A stretch of DNA of 64,000 nucleotides, from the NCBI RefSeq assembly GCF_028682635.1, contig NZ_JANHLK010000016.1, forward strand, positions 1 through 64,000, read 5' to 3'. The translations under genes were made by a program, and so were the position numbers. How positions within the stretch are numbered: the first letter of the stretch is position 1; every line of letters begins with the position of its first letter. Of the stretch, positions 18,624 to 27,128 are shown in pieces. Below the pieces are notes generated by a model. The model was not told the DNA's origin, searched no databases, and saw only the letters and a list, made by a program, of their open reading frames with translations. The stretch comes from Pseudomonas putida. Its GTDB lineage: Bacteria; Pseudomonadota; Gammaproteobacteria; Pseudomonadales; Pseudomonadaceae.

Positions 18624-20048
18624 CTAGTAGGCATGCTTGCCCGAGAAGGCGGTCACCGTGCGGGCAAGAATGACGAAGTCGAGCCACAGCGACCAGTTGT
18701 TGATGTATTCGATGTCAGAATCGACCCGACGGATCATCTGCTCGATATCCTTGGTTTCACCCCGGTAGCCGCGCACCTGGGCCAGGCCCGTGATGCCGGG
18801 CTTGATGTTGTGGCGCGCAAAGTAGTCGGCGATGTCGGGTGAATATTGCGCATCGTGCTGGATGGCATGGGGACGAGGCCCGACCAGGGACATTTCGCCC
18901 ATCAGCACATTGAACAGCTGCGGCAGTTCGTCCAGGCTGGTCTTGCGAATGAAGGCGCCGACCCGGGTCATGCGCGGATCATTCTTTTGCGCTTGCTTGA
19001 CCACGCCGTCTTCAGGCTGGTGGACCTTCATGCTGCGAAACTTCCAGATGCGAAAGGGCCCGCCACTCCAGCCCATCCGTTGCTGGCGGAAGAACACCGG
19101 CCCCGGGCTGTCGAGCTTGATCGCAATGGCGACGATGGCCAGCACCGGCGCGGCAAACAGCAGGATGAGAAAGGCCAGCACGCGGTCTTCCAGGTTCTTG
19201 AGCAGCAGGCGCATGCCCATCAGTGGCGTTTCGGACAAGGTCAGCACGGGAATACCGGCAATCTCGCGAACGCTGTGATTGATCAGGCGCAGGGAAAAGA
19301 TGTCCGGCACCCAGTTGACCGAGATGTGCTTGTCGAACAACTTCAGATACACATCCTTGATCACCTGCGAACCGTCCAGGGGCGTGACGAAATAGACGGT
19401 GCGAATGGAATGTTGCGCGACCAGGTCATCAAGGTCGGACAAATTGCCCAGTATCGCCAGGCGGTTGGGGTTATCCGAGCCATCCTTGCCATGGTCATCG
19501 GCCGCTCCGATCAGTACGGAGCCGACGACCCGTTCACCCAGCCAGGGATTGTTACTGATTTTCTGGTGGAGGAAGTCGGCCAGTTCTCCCGAGCCAATGA
19601 TCAGCGCGTTGTCCCGTTGGGTGGGATGCGCCAGAAACTTCTTTTGCAGTTCACGCGTCCCGAGGTGCAACAGCAGCTGGGCAAAATAACCGATGACGAA
19701 CAACTCACCGACCAATAGTCGTGAGTAGGTTTCGCTTTGTTTCGTAAGAAAGGCCATGGCGACGAGAAAACAAAAGGCGGCGGTCCATGCCTTGAACAGT
19801 TTGAAGGCCTTGACGGCGAACCCGACGTTGCTTCGATAGATGGCGTAGTGGTCGTACACGACGGCCAACGCCCCCAGCAACAGCAGGACCATGATCACAT
19901 AGGCCTGGGTGATGTAGCCGATGTGATAATCAATCAGGTACCACGCGACACCGGTGACAGCCAGGCTATCGAGGCCGGCCTGGATAAAGATACTGGTGCT
20001 GCTTCTTCGCTGGAGTACGGAACGGCTACTGCTCGGCTCAAAAATCAT
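18624..20048 (-). CDS. wcaJ: Undecaprenyl-phosphate glucose/galactose phosphotransferase
   Basis: A 474-residue polyisoprenyl-phosphate hexose-1-phosphate transferase that starts repeat-unit synthesis by moving sugar-1-phosphate from UDP-sugar to undecaprenyl phosphate. The N-terminal half has about five membrane helices and a CoA-binding-like domain (ALIIGSGELADFLHQKI). The C-terminal bacterial sugar transferase domain carries GPVFFRQQRMGWSGGPFRIW, KTSLDELPQLFNVLMGEMSL and VGPRPHA, including the catalytic Asp-Glu pair. It is transcribed leftward, opposite the transferases, from the 340-base gap upstream. Glucose is the usual substrate of this architecture; galactose is possible given galE. 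Confidence 0.88.
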   Translation of the reverse strand: MIFEPSSSRSVLQRRSSTSIFIQAGLDSLAVTGVAWYLIDYHIGYITQAYVIMVLLLLGALAVVYDHYAIYRSNVGFAVKAFKLFKAWTAAFCFLVAMAFLTKQSETYSRLLVGELFVIGYFAQLLLHLGTRELQKKFLAHPTQRDNALIIGSGELADFLHQKISNNPWLGERVVGSVLIGAADDHGKDGSDNPNRLAILGNLSDLDDLVAQHSIRTVYFVTPLDGSQVIKDVYLKLFDKHISVNWVPDIFSLRLINHSVREIAGIPVLTLSETPLMGMRLLLKNLEDRVLAFLILLFAAPVLAIVAIAIKLDSPGPVFFRQQRMGWSGGPFRIWKFRSMKVHQPEDGVVKQAQKNDPRMTRVGAFIRKTSLDELPQLFNVLMGEMSLVGPRPHAIQHDAQYSPDIADYFARHNIKPGITGLAQVRGYRGETKDIEQMIRRVDSDIEYINNWSLWLDFVILARTVTAFSGKHAY

Positions 20049-20388
20049 GATCAGATCCCATTTTTGCTACCCCCTCGCGCCCAACAGGAACGCGATCCAG
20101 GTCAAAACTACCCTCGTTTCAGAGCTTTAGCCTCAGCGGCAAGCTACTTATAGTCGAGAAATCCACCCTCCACCGAAAATCCCGAGGCAGGGGAGAATGC
20201 GGGTCCTGTGCTATCACTTTAGCAGCACTGTGGATTCATTCACGTTATGGACGAAGTTTAGTCGGGAGCAGTGATGCAGGCGCCGGCTGGCCTGCTTTTC
20301 GGGTATCTGGACGACCATCGGTCGCAAGGGGATTATTCGGGCAGGCGCGAAGGCCTGGGCCCCGGTTGTGTCAATGCGTTCGCTGCTG
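20049..20388 (-). promoter_or_regulatory. 340-base gap upstream of the WcaJ-type gene
   Basis: No gene is supported here. The region separates the cytochrome c gene from the EPS initiating transferase and should hold the latter's promoter. It contains no REP element, unlike most gaps in the window, and no repeat I could define. It marks the border between the polysaccharide locus and the amine dehydrogenase genes. Confidence 0.4.
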
Positions 20389-20910
20389 TCAGTTGTTCAT
20401 CCCGTCTTCGATGGCGATGCCTTGAGCGCGCATCCTGTCGATCAGTTCGGCGCGGGTGCCCGGCAGATTGAGCATGGTCTTGGCGCGCAGCGCCGCCACT
20501 TCGTCGGCACTGTAGGGCTGGTAGTCGGCGGGTCTGCTTTTGCCGGCCATGCCATCCTCGCGCATCAGCCAGTTGAGCAGGTCAGCCAGTTGCGCGTTGT
20601 TCAACGCCGATTGCGACATGCCCGGCACACGCACCAGGAATTCACGGCCGCCCGGCACTTTCAGGAAGTTGCCGACAAACCCGGTCATTCTCGGTGTGTC
20701 ATTGGCCGCCGAGCCCATGCCGTTGCCCAGGTGGCAGCCGGCGCATTGCAGCTGGTAGTTCACGCCCACGCTGTAGCCGGCTTCGGCGATGGGCTTTTGC
20801 AGTTCTTCGTTGCCGGGGGCGTGACGCTGCGTCGGGTCCGGGATGGCCCGGGCATGGACGAGCGGGGCGCTCAGGGCGCAGACGAGACCGAGGACCAGCA
20901 ACTTGCGCAT
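20389..20910 (-). CDS. Mono-heme c-type cytochrome of the aau cluster
   Basis: A 173-residue periplasmic protein with a signal peptide (about 1-21, cleavage near VHARA) and one heme-binding site CAGCH at 56-60; M98 in VPGMSQ is a plausible axial ligand. Only one CXXCH is present, so it is not the di-heme MauG that completes TTQ in methylamine dehydrogenase. It follows the light-chain gene on the same strand, separated by a strong REP hairpin. It probably carries electrons away from the amine dehydrogenase, or helps cofactor maturation; both are inference. Confidence 0.75.
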   Translation of the reverse strand: MRKLLVLGLVCALSAPLVHARAIPDPTQRHAPGNEELQKPIAEAGYSVGVNYQLQCAGCHLGNGMGSAANDTPRMTGFVGNFLKVPGGREFLVRVPGMSQSALNNAQLADLLNWLMREDGMAGKSRPADYQPYSADEVAALRAKTMLNLPGTRAELIDRMRAQGIAIEDGMNN

Positions 20911-20921
20911 AGATGTCTCCT

Positions 20922-20993
20922 TTTGTAGGAGCTCGGCTTGCCGGCGAAGGCGTCCTTATAAACGCCTTCGCCGGCAAGCCGGGCTCCTACAAA
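20922..20993. repeat. REP hairpin between light-chain and cytochrome genes
   Basis: Near-perfect long inverted repeat: arms of about 32 bases, beginning TTTGTAGGAGC and ending GCTCCTACAAA, with a 7-base loop around CCTTATA. It lies directly downstream of the light-chain stop and just before the cytochrome start. Such a hairpin can stabilise the upstream transcript or reduce read-through, setting a ratio between the two products. Confidence 0.8.
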
Positions 20994-21029
20994 TCAAATG
21001 CCGGTTGCCAGGGCAACCGGCGGTGGGTG

Positions 21030-21551
21030 TCAGACCGCCACGCCACGGATGATCGAAACGGTGCAGTGATAGATGTGCGATTTGGCCGCCAGGCACCAGT
21101 TCACATCGTTGTTGTTGAACGGGCGGTAGGCCGGTTCTTCACTGTCGTTGCGGGTGCAGGCGCACTGCGCGCAGCTTTGCTTACCGCAGCAGTCGTTGTA
21201 CGAAATGATGTAGTCCTTGCCGTCGGCCGGGTTTCGGCAGGTGCCGATCCAGGTCACTTGCGAGGCTTCGGTGCCCGGTGGGCAGGACGTCACCGATCCG
21301 CCGCAGCAGCTGCACAGAAAACCGTCGATGGAACAGTAGCGCCAGTAGTCGCAACTGTTCGGATCACCCGGGTCACCGGCCTTCGGGTCAGTGGCGGCCA
21401 GCGCCTTGCTGGTGCGATCCAGGGGCAGCAGCAGGGGCAGGGCGGCACCGGCCACCATCAGCGAGCCCATGCGCGACAGCAGTTTGCGGCGCGAAGTAGT
21501 GTCGGCAACACGGCGCGTCGAGCGCTCGAACAACAGATCCAGCAGTTTCAT
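21030..21551 (-). CDS. aauA: TTQ amine dehydrogenase light (beta) subunit, aromatic-amine type
   Basis: Small catalytic subunit of a periplasmic amine dehydrogenase that oxidises primary amines to aldehydes plus ammonia. The 173-residue precursor has a Tat signal (SRRKLLSRMG at 20-29) and 14 cysteines after it. W101 and W152 are 51 residues apart, as are the two tryptophans that form tryptophan tryptophylquinone in methylamine and aromatic amine dehydrogenases. D76, D120 and T164 fall at the offsets of the active-site Asp84, Asp128 and Thr172 of Alcaligenes aromatic amine dehydrogenase. Segments FLCSCCGG, WIGTC and NDVNWC look aromatic-amine type rather than methylamine type. It ends the B-E-D-A order. 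Confidence 0.85.
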   Translation of the reverse strand: MKLLDLLFERSTRRVADTTSRRKLLSRMGSLMVAGAALPLLLPLDRTSKALAATDPKAGDPGDPNSCDYWRYCSIDGFLCSCCGGSVTSCPPGTEASQVTWIGTCRNPADGKDYIISYNDCCGKQSCAQCACTRNDSEEPAYRPFNNNDVNWCLAAKSHIYHCTVSIIRGVAV

Positions 21552-21569
21552 GAAGGTCTCCCTGCCTTA

Positions 21570-22190
21570 TCAGTGGCTATGGCCGTGGCTGTGGTCATGG
21601 TCGTGGGGCTGCGCGTTGAGGTATTGCTGCAGCGTGGCGTGCTTCAAGTGCTCAACTTCGAACAGGCTGTCCAGGTGTTCGCGGGAGTTGACCAGGCCTT
21701 TGGCGCGCAGGGTGCCGGACTTGTCGATCAGGGCGGCGTAGGGCAGCTTGCCGATCTGGTAGGTCATGCCCACTTCCGGGCCGACCACGTAGGTGGCGTC
21801 TTCGAGCTTGTGTTCGCGGATCAGCGCTTGCTGGGCATCCATGTCGCCATCGCTGACGAACACCACGTCGAGCGTACCGGCCTGTTCTTTGGCGATGGAT
21901 TTGATCGCCGGCAGCAAGGACTTGCAGATCGGGCAGGTCGGCGAGAGGAAAAACAGCAGTTGCGATTTTTCACCGGCATAACCGAAGTTCACCGGGCGGC
22001 CCTTGCGGTCGGCGGCGGTGATTTGCGGTGCGGCTTCGTTGACGGCCACGCCTTTGTCGACCATCAGCGCGCCGGCCGGCGCCAGGCGACCGTGCAGCAC
22101 GCCAATCTGACGGACCAGGCCCATGACGACAAACGCCACGGCCACCAGCAGCACCCAGAGCAGAACATTGGAAACTATCAAGCCTTCCAT
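21570..22190 (-). CDS. aauD: MauD-like thiol-disulfide protein for amine dehydrogenase maturation
   Basis: A 206-residue membrane-anchored thioredoxin-like protein: one N-terminal helix (about 8-27) and a periplasmic domain with the redox motif C86-PI-C89 in FLSPTCPICKSLLPAI. MauD and its aau counterpart are needed for correct disulfides in the cysteine-rich light subunit. The C-terminus is unusually histidine-rich (HDHDHSHGHSH), possibly a metal-binding tail. It lies 18 bases upstream of the light-chain gene and 5 bases after the MauE-like gene. Confidence 0.85.
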   Translation of the reverse strand: MEGLIVSNVLLWVLLVAVAFVVMGLVRQIGVLHGRLAPAGALMVDKGVAVNEAAPQITAADRKGRPVNFGYAGEKSQLLFFLSPTCPICKSLLPAIKSIAKEQAGTLDVVFVSDGDMDAQQALIREHKLEDATYVVGPEVGMTYQIGKLPYAALIDKSGTLRAKGLVNSREHLDSLFEVEHLKHATLQQYLNAQPHDHDHSHGHSH

Positions 22191-22195
22191 TTCGA

Positions 22196-22735
22196 TTACC
22201 TACCAATCAATTTGAGCAGAAGAGGGGAGTTCGCCAGCAGGCCATCGGCCGCGGCGTAGATGAGCAGCGCGACAGCGGCGGCGGCCACGGTGACGAAGCC
22301 ATCGAACACAGTCATGTCACGCACCACCGGCGCCACGCTGGCCAGCAGCGCCAGCGCCACCAGCACGGTGTTGCGCAGCAGCAGCACCGGGCGCAGGGGT
22401 TGTGCCTGGTCTGGACCGGCACAGCCGCAGTCGATGTCGCGACGACCGCGCCACAGGTTGATGCCGATGGCGGCGGCGTACAGCGCCAGCAGGCTGGCCG
22501 CGCTCAACGCCGCCCAGCCCCGGCTGACCGGGACCAGCAGCGCGAAAGCGATGGCCAGTTCCAGCAGCGGGATAAGCCTGGCGCTCGGGCGAACCAGTGC
22601 GGCAGGCAGCAGTTGATAATCCGCCAGCTGTTTGGCGAAGCGCCCCGGGGCGCGCACCTTGTGGGTCGCGGCACTGGCCAGCAGCGCCGAAATGGCGAGG
22701 GCGCAGGCATTAATGAAGATCGGATCTGATTGCAT
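22196..22735 (-). CDS. aauE: MauE-like membrane protein for amine dehydrogenase maturation
   Basis: A 179-residue inner-membrane protein with four or five hydrophobic segments and the cysteine pair in RRDIDCGCAG at about 100, which is characteristic of MauE. MauE acts with MauD in transport or disulfide formation of the light subunit. The gene sits between the heavy-chain gene and the MauD-like gene with very short spacers, in the order known for mau and aau operons. Confidence 0.82.
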   Translation of the reverse strand: MQSDPIFINACALAISALLASAATHKVRAPGRFAKQLADYQLLPAALVRPSARLIPLLELAIAFALLVPVSRGWAALSAASLLALYAAAIGINLWRGRRDIDCGCAGPDQAQPLRPVLLLRNTVLVALALLASVAPVVRDMTVFDGFVTVAAAAVALLIYAAADGLLANSPLLLKLIGR

Positions 22736-22749
22736 GGGCCGAATCTCGT

Positions 22750-23901
22750 TTAGTAGCTCATGACCTGGGTCGCGGTTTTGGCGACCTTGGCCATGCTGCC
22801 GGTGTGCTGGTTGGTCTTGAGGTCGAAGATCTGCAAGCCACCTTCAACGTCGGTGCCCAGCAACAGCGGCTTGTCGTCGCCGGTTGCCTGCATGCTCCAC
22901 ACCGGTGCCGGGGCTTGCAGGGTGGCGACTTTCTTCATGGTCTTGAGATCGAAGGCCCAGATGAAGGGGCTCGGGTCTTCCCATTTCATCGGTTCGTGGG
23001 CGTCATGCATCAGCACGTACAGGCGGTTGAGCTTCGGCGCGACGGCCATCAGCTGCCAGCCGCCCGGTGCCCAGCCGGCTTTCTTTTCTTCGTCGGTGGT
23101 CAGCGACCAGCTCGGCAGGATTTTCGGCGTGTCGCCGGAGAAATCCACGGCGCGCACGGTGCCGGTGGTGGTGGTGAAGTAGTAGGTGTCGCCGACGTTG
23201 ACCGCGCGCTCCACCAGTTTTTCTGCGTTCGGATCGAAGTACGGCGTGCGGTTGCGCGCGGTTTCCTGGCCCTGGTCGTTGAGGGTCACCACCTGCAGGC
23301 TGCCGTCGCCGCACAGCGAGGCGAAACGGCGTTTGCCGACCGGGTAGTTGAGCACGCAACCGGGGATCGAGACTTCGCTGGCGACGGCCTTGCTCTGGGT
23401 GTCGACCACGGTCACCGAGGTCGAGGGGGTGAAGTTGTAGACGTAGACGAAACGGTCATCGCCGCTGGTCTTCAGGGCGTAGCGCTGGGTCAGCGACTCG
23501 GCGCGCTTGTTCGGGATCAGCACTTCCCAGGCCGGCGACAGGGTCGAGCTGTCCCAGGCGGTCAGGACGTCGGTGCGGGTGCCGCGGGTGCCGCGCGAAT
23601 ACCAGATGTCGGCGCTGTAGAGCAGCTTGCCGTCGTGGCTCAGGGCCGAAGGCGCGGCGAAACCGGTCGGCACCATGCCCAGCACACGTTTCTGATCCGG
23701 GTCGACCACGGTGACACGGCCGGCGACGAAGCTTTCGAACTCGACATCGACGACAAACGCGCGGTGCGGTTCAGCGGGGAAGGCCAGGGTGGTCTGGCCG
23801 ATGCCGGTGTCGGCCGGCAAGTCCGCGCGGGCACTGTTCAAACCGAGTACAAGCAGGCTCAGGCCTAGCGCTGACTGTACGGAGATCCTGTTTGTTCGCA
23901 T
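22750..23901 (-). CDS. aauB: TTQ amine dehydrogenase heavy (alpha) subunit
   Basis: A 383-residue periplasmic seven-bladed beta-propeller subunit. The frame is open further upstream, but the ATG at 23901 follows an AGGAAG ribosome site and begins a signal peptide (about 1-26, ending SARA). Repeated blade-like segments (VTVVDPDQKRVLGMV, SVTVVDTQSKAVASEV, WAFDLKTMKKVATLQAP, LQIFDLKTNQHTGSM) match the methylamine/aromatic amine dehydrogenase heavy chain. It is the first gene of the operon heavy-E-D-light-cytochrome and lies downstream of the sensor kinase, separated by a REP pair. Confidence 0.88.
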   Translation of the reverse strand: MRTNRISVQSALGLSLLVLGLNSARADLPADTGIGQTTLAFPAEPHRAFVVDVEFESFVAGRVTVVDPDQKRVLGMVPTGFAAPSALSHDGKLLYSADIWYSRGTRGTRTDVLTAWDSSTLSPAWEVLIPNKRAESLTQRYALKTSGDDRFVYVYNFTPSTSVTVVDTQSKAVASEVSIPGCVLNYPVGKRRFASLCGDGSLQVVTLNDQGQETARNRTPYFDPNAEKLVERAVNVGDTYYFTTTTGTVRAVDFSGDTPKILPSWSLTTDEEKKAGWAPGGWQLMAVAPKLNRLYVLMHDAHEPMKWEDPSPFIWAFDLKTMKKVATLQAPAPVWSMQATGDDKPLLLGTDVEGGLQIFDLKTNQHTGSMAKVAKTATQVMSY

Positions 23902-24039
23902 AAGGGGAACTTCCTGAATTGTTGGTAACGCGGATCGCGGGTGAGTGGGCAGATTCTGACCATCGAATAGTGCCTCGCCCGGCAATCCCAGGAATTGCCC
24001 TGCCTGCCAAGTGTTTGTGTATCTGTGCCAGTGTCATGT

Positions 24040-24140
24040 TGCAGGAGCGAGCTTGCTCGCGATGGACGTCAACGATAACGCGCGCTGCCTGAATGACCGG
24101 ATCGTCCTGACGTTTTTCGCGAGCAAGCTCGCTCCTACAG
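24040..24140. repeat. REP pair upstream of the heavy-chain gene
   Basis: Two inverted REP copies (GCAGGAGCGAGCTTGCTCGC and GCGAGCAAGCTCGCTCCTAC) about 100 bases end to end, at the 3' end of the kinase gene. They lie between the kinase and aauB on the same strand and may end or attenuate the kinase transcript. The rest of 23902-24039 should hold the aauB promoter; none was clearly seen. Confidence 0.75.
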
Positions 24141-25622
24141 GGGGCCGGGGGTGGCCAGGGGAAGGGAAAAGCTGAATACGGCACCGCAAGGCTCCAGGTT
24201 TTGCGCCCAGATATCGCCCCGGTGACGGCCGATGATGTTCTTGCACAGCGCCAGGCCGATGCCGTTGCCGCTGACCTTGGACGAGAAGAAACCGTCGAAC
24301 AGCTTCTCCTGCGCCTGGGCCTGGATGCCGCGGCCGCTGTCCTCGATGCTCACCAGCGCCATGCCGTTGTCGGCGCGGGCATGGATGCGCAGCAAACGGC
24401 GTTCGACGGGGAGGTCGGCCATTTCTTCGATCGCATTGAACGCCAGGTTGAGGATCACCTGGCCGATCAACACCTTCTCGCAGCTCACCCGCAGCGGCTC
24501 GGGAGAGGTGATGACGTCCACGCGCACCATGCTCGGGTCGGCCCGCAGGCTGATGAAGTAGCGGGTTTCGCGCAGCAACTCGTTGAGGTCGATCAGCTCT
24601 TCGCTCTGCTCCAGTTTCACTACGTAATCGCGCACGCTCTTGATGATCACCGAGGCGTGCTCGATCTGCCGCACGGCATTCTGCAGACCCCAGGCGACGC
24701 CCTGATCTGCATCGGCGGCGTTGCCCAGGCGAATCACCGCGCCCTCGATGAAATTGCGCGTGGCGGCCAGCGGTTGGCTCAGTTCATGGGCGATGGCCAC
24801 GGCCATTTCGCCCATGGCGTTGTAGCGCGCCAGGTATTCGAGTTTCTGCTCGCTGACCCGCCGCGCTTCTTCGGCCTGCACCTGTTCGGTGACGTCGCGG
24901 AATAACAGCAGGTGCCCGACCAGATCGTCCTCAATCTCGATGTAGCGGCAGGTTGCGTCATGCCAGCGCCACTCGCCGTCGCGCCGCTGCACTTTGTAGT
25001 GAACGCTGAACGGCGCGTGCTCCGGTGTTTCGTTGGCGAGCTGTTGCAACAGGCGCTGGCGTGAAGCGTCGTCGCACCAGCCGAGAAAATTCTTGCCCAT
25101 CAGCTGACGCACTTCGCTAGCGAGCAAATGCGCGCCGGAATCGCTGATGAAGCGGATATCACCCTCGGGGCCCAGCACCGCCACGCCTTCGGCCAAATCC
25201 TGCATGAAAGCCTTGAGCCGACTTTCGAAACGCTTGAGGTCACGCTTGACCCTGTCCTCCTTGGAGATGTCGCGAAACTGCACCATCAGCACATCGCGAC
25301 CGTCCAGGTGCACCAGGGTCGCCACCGCCTCGGAAAGAATCTCGACGCCTTGCTTGGAGCGATAGCACCACTCGATGGCGCGCTGGCCGGTGCGCGCGGC
25401 ACCTTCCAGCCAGCGCAGCCCCACCGAGCGCCGGTACTTCGGTGCGTCGCGGGTCATGTCCGGGGCCTTGAGCGGCGTCAGTTCCTCCAGGGTAAAACCC
25501 AGCGCCGCCAGGGCGGCAGCGTTGGCCCAGAGAATTTCCTTGGTCTGCGCATCGTGAAGAATGATGCACAGCGGCATGGCTTCGATCAGCGCATAAAAAT
25601 CGTTCGGTTTTGGCAAGTACAT
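24135..25622 (-). CDS. Soluble PAS-domain sensor histidine kinase (FixL-like)
   Basis: A 495-residue protein without membrane helices or signal peptide. It has two PAS domains (about 5-125 and 135-250, each ending in an FRDxxxE-like segment), a dimerisation domain with phosphoacceptor H279 in IAHELSQPLAATRNFIEG, and an ATPase domain with NLAFNAIEEM, DSGRGI and a GNGIGLALCKNII G-box. This matches FixL/StyS-type kinases that sense small molecules or redox state in the cytoplasm. No regulator gene adjoins it; the FixJ-type regulator at 34083, across the iac genes, is the obvious partner. It could control both aau and iac genes, which is inference. Confidence 0.82.
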   Translation of the reverse strand: MYLPKPNDFYALIEAMPLCIILHDAQTKEILWANAAALAALGFTLEELTPLKAPDMTRDAPKYRRSVGLRWLEGAARTGQRAIEWCYRSKQGVEILSEAVATLVHLDGRDVLMVQFRDISKEDRVKRDLKRFESRLKAFMQDLAEGVAVLGPEGDIRFISDSGAHLLASEVRQLMGKNFLGWCDDASRQRLLQQLANETPEHAPFSVHYKVQRRDGEWRWHDATCRYIEIEDDLVGHLLLFRDVTEQVQAEEARRVSEQKLEYLARYNAMGEMAVAIAHELSQPLAATRNFIEGAVIRLGNAADADQGVAWGLQNAVRQIEHASVIIKSVRDYVVKLEQSEELIDLNELLRETRYFISLRADPSMVRVDVITSPEPLRVSCEKVLIGQVILNLAFNAIEEMADLPVERRLLRIHARADNGMALVSIEDSGRGIQAQAQEKLFDGFFSSKVSGNGIGLALCKNIIGRHRGDIWAQNLEPCGAVFSFSLPLATPGPL

Positions 25623-25710
25623 CGCACGGCCCTTGGCGGCAGAGATTTGCAGTATGGCGTTTTATACCTGCTCGCACAGCGGGATGCGCTCAGAGGTTAC
25701 CGGTGTGGTT

Positions 25711-25726
25711 CTAGGGGTTTTCTTTA
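25711..25726 (-). promoter_or_regulatory. Candidate regulator site upstream of kinase and iacA
   Basis: On the minus strand this reads TAAAGAAAACCCCTAG, matching 14 of 16 bases with TAAAGAAACCACCTAG at 34826-34841 upstream of iacG. Both gaps are at the ends of the iac cluster next to the two halves of the two-component system. It may be a binding site for the FixJ-type regulator. On the plus strand, TAGTTG and TACACT spaced 17 bases apart follow at about 25750-25780 as a possible iacA promoter. Confidence 0.4.
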
Positions 25727-25812
25727 GCTGGGGGGCTGCACGCACCAATAGTTGCGCCGGCATGCGGTTTTTACACTGGACCGCAATGCAAGGGTGACTA
25801 CCACCCATTACC

Positions 25813-25912
25813 TGTAGGAGCGAGCTTGCTCGCGAAAGGCGTCAACGATGACGCGGGCCGCCTGATTGCTCGCGGTGTCTGGTCGGCCATCGCGAGCAAG
25901 CTCGCTCCTACA
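25813..25912. repeat. REP pair upstream of iacA
   Basis: Two inverted copies of TGTAGGAGCGAGCTTGCTCG about 100 bases end to end, between the kinase start and iacA, ending 24 bases before the iacA ATG. If the iac promoter lies upstream of it, the REP pair would be part of the leader. Confidence 0.75.
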
Positions 25913-25936
25913 CAATAAGAAAAACGGAGAAAGCCC

Positions 25937-27100
25937 ATGCTGCGTTCAGCGGTCGTGCAACAAGACGCAACGATCGGCGTTGACGAGAATGTCGTCGACA
26001 GCCCGGCCTTTGCGCAGGTACTGGAAGAAGTACGCCAACGCCGCAACGATTTCGACGCCGGCTCCCACGTGCCTCGGGACATGATCGAGCGCTTCAAGCA
26101 GGTGGGCATCTACCGCGCCGCCACGCCGAAATGCTACGGCGGCGACGCCCTGGCCCCGGCAAAGTTTCTGCAGATGATCGAGCGCATCTCCGAAGCCGAC
26201 GGCTCTGCTGGCTGGGTCGCGAGCTTCGGCAGCGCCGGCGTCTATCTTGCCGCATTGCCAGCAGAAACCCTGGCTGAACTCTATTCGCAAAGCCCTGACC
26301 TGGTCTTTGCCGGCGGCCTGTTTCCGCTGCAACCGGCCGAGGTGGTAGAGGGTGGCTACCAGGTCAACGGCACCTGGAAGTTTGCCAGCGGCTGCAAAGG
26401 CGCCGACCTGCTGGGTGTGGGCATCGGTGCCGCAGGCGGCAAGCCGCGCACAGCGGTATTGCGTCCGGACCAGGTAGAGATCGTCGAGAACTGGGATGTG
26501 GTTGGCCTCAAAGGCACCGGCAGCCATGACCTGCGCGTCACCGACAAGCGCGTCGACGAGCGCTGGACCTTTATCCGGGGCGGGGCTGCAACCATCGATG
26601 AGCCGTTGTTCCGGTACCCGTCGATTGCCTACGCCGCGCAAGTGCTGGCGGTGGTCAACCTGGGCCTGGCCCGTGCTGCACTGGATGAAATCAGCCGCAT
26701 GGCCGGCGGTTCGGGTATCACCGGCGCGCCGAAATTAGCCGACCGCGCTTACGTGCGTATCGAAATCGCCAAGGCTGAAGCCAAGCTCAGTGCTGCGCGC
26801 GGTTTCTTCTACAACGCCACCGAACAGGTATGGAACTCGATCCTCGCGGGCAACCCGGTCACGCCGGAGCAGACCAGCTTGTTGCGCCTGTCCGCCATCC
26901 ACGTGTCCCAGGCCGGTGCCGCCGTGGTGCAGAGCGCCTACAGCCTGGCCGGTACCACTGCCATTTACCTGCGCCATCCGCTGCAGCGTTACCTGCGCGA
27001 CTCGATGGTGGTGACCCAGCACGCCTTCCTCAGCGAAGGGCTGTACGACGGCGCCGGCTCGGTGTTCCTCGGCGTACCGCCGTTCCCGGGCTACATCTGA
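25937..27100 (+). CDS. iacA: Indole-3-acetate monooxygenase, acyl-CoA dehydrogenase fold
   Basis: A 387-residue flavin-dependent monooxygenase of the acyl-CoA dehydrogenase/HsaA-like group, resembling IacA, which starts indole-3-acetate breakdown by oxidising the indole ring with reduced flavin from IacG. Seen motifs: RISEADGSAGWVASFG, NGTWKFASGCKGAD, WDVVGLKGTGSHDLRV and a C-terminal SLAGTTAIYLRHPLQRYLRD, typical of two-component flavin monooxygenases. The start has a GGAG site 8 to 10 bases upstream. It opens the operon A-B-I-H-C-D-E. Confidence 0.88.
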   Translation: MLRSAVVQQDATIGVDENVVDSPAFAQVLEEVRQRRNDFDAGSHVPRDMIERFKQVGIYRAATPKCYGGDALAPAKFLQMIERISEADGSAGWVASFGSAGVYLAALPAETLAELYSQSPDLVFAGGLFPLQPAEVVEGGYQVNGTWKFASGCKGADLLGVGIGAAGGKPRTAVLRPDQVEIVENWDVVGLKGTGSHDLRVTDKRVDERWTFIRGGAATIDEPLFRYPSIAYAAQVLAVVNLGLARAALDEISRMAGGSGITGAPKLADRAYVRIEIAKAEAKLSAARGFFYNATEQVWNSILAGNPVTPEQTSLLRLSAIHVSQAGAAVVQSAYSLAGTTAIYLRHPLQRYLRDSMVVTQHAFLSEGLYDGAGSVFLGVPPFPGYI

Positions 27101-27128
27101 ATTCTCTATTTCAAAAGGATCGACACTC

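Noticed and set aside
20913..22259. 448-codon open frame opposite aauA and aauD
   Set aside because: Spans two well-supported genes and the REP hairpin on the other strand; composition is that of an antisense shadow.
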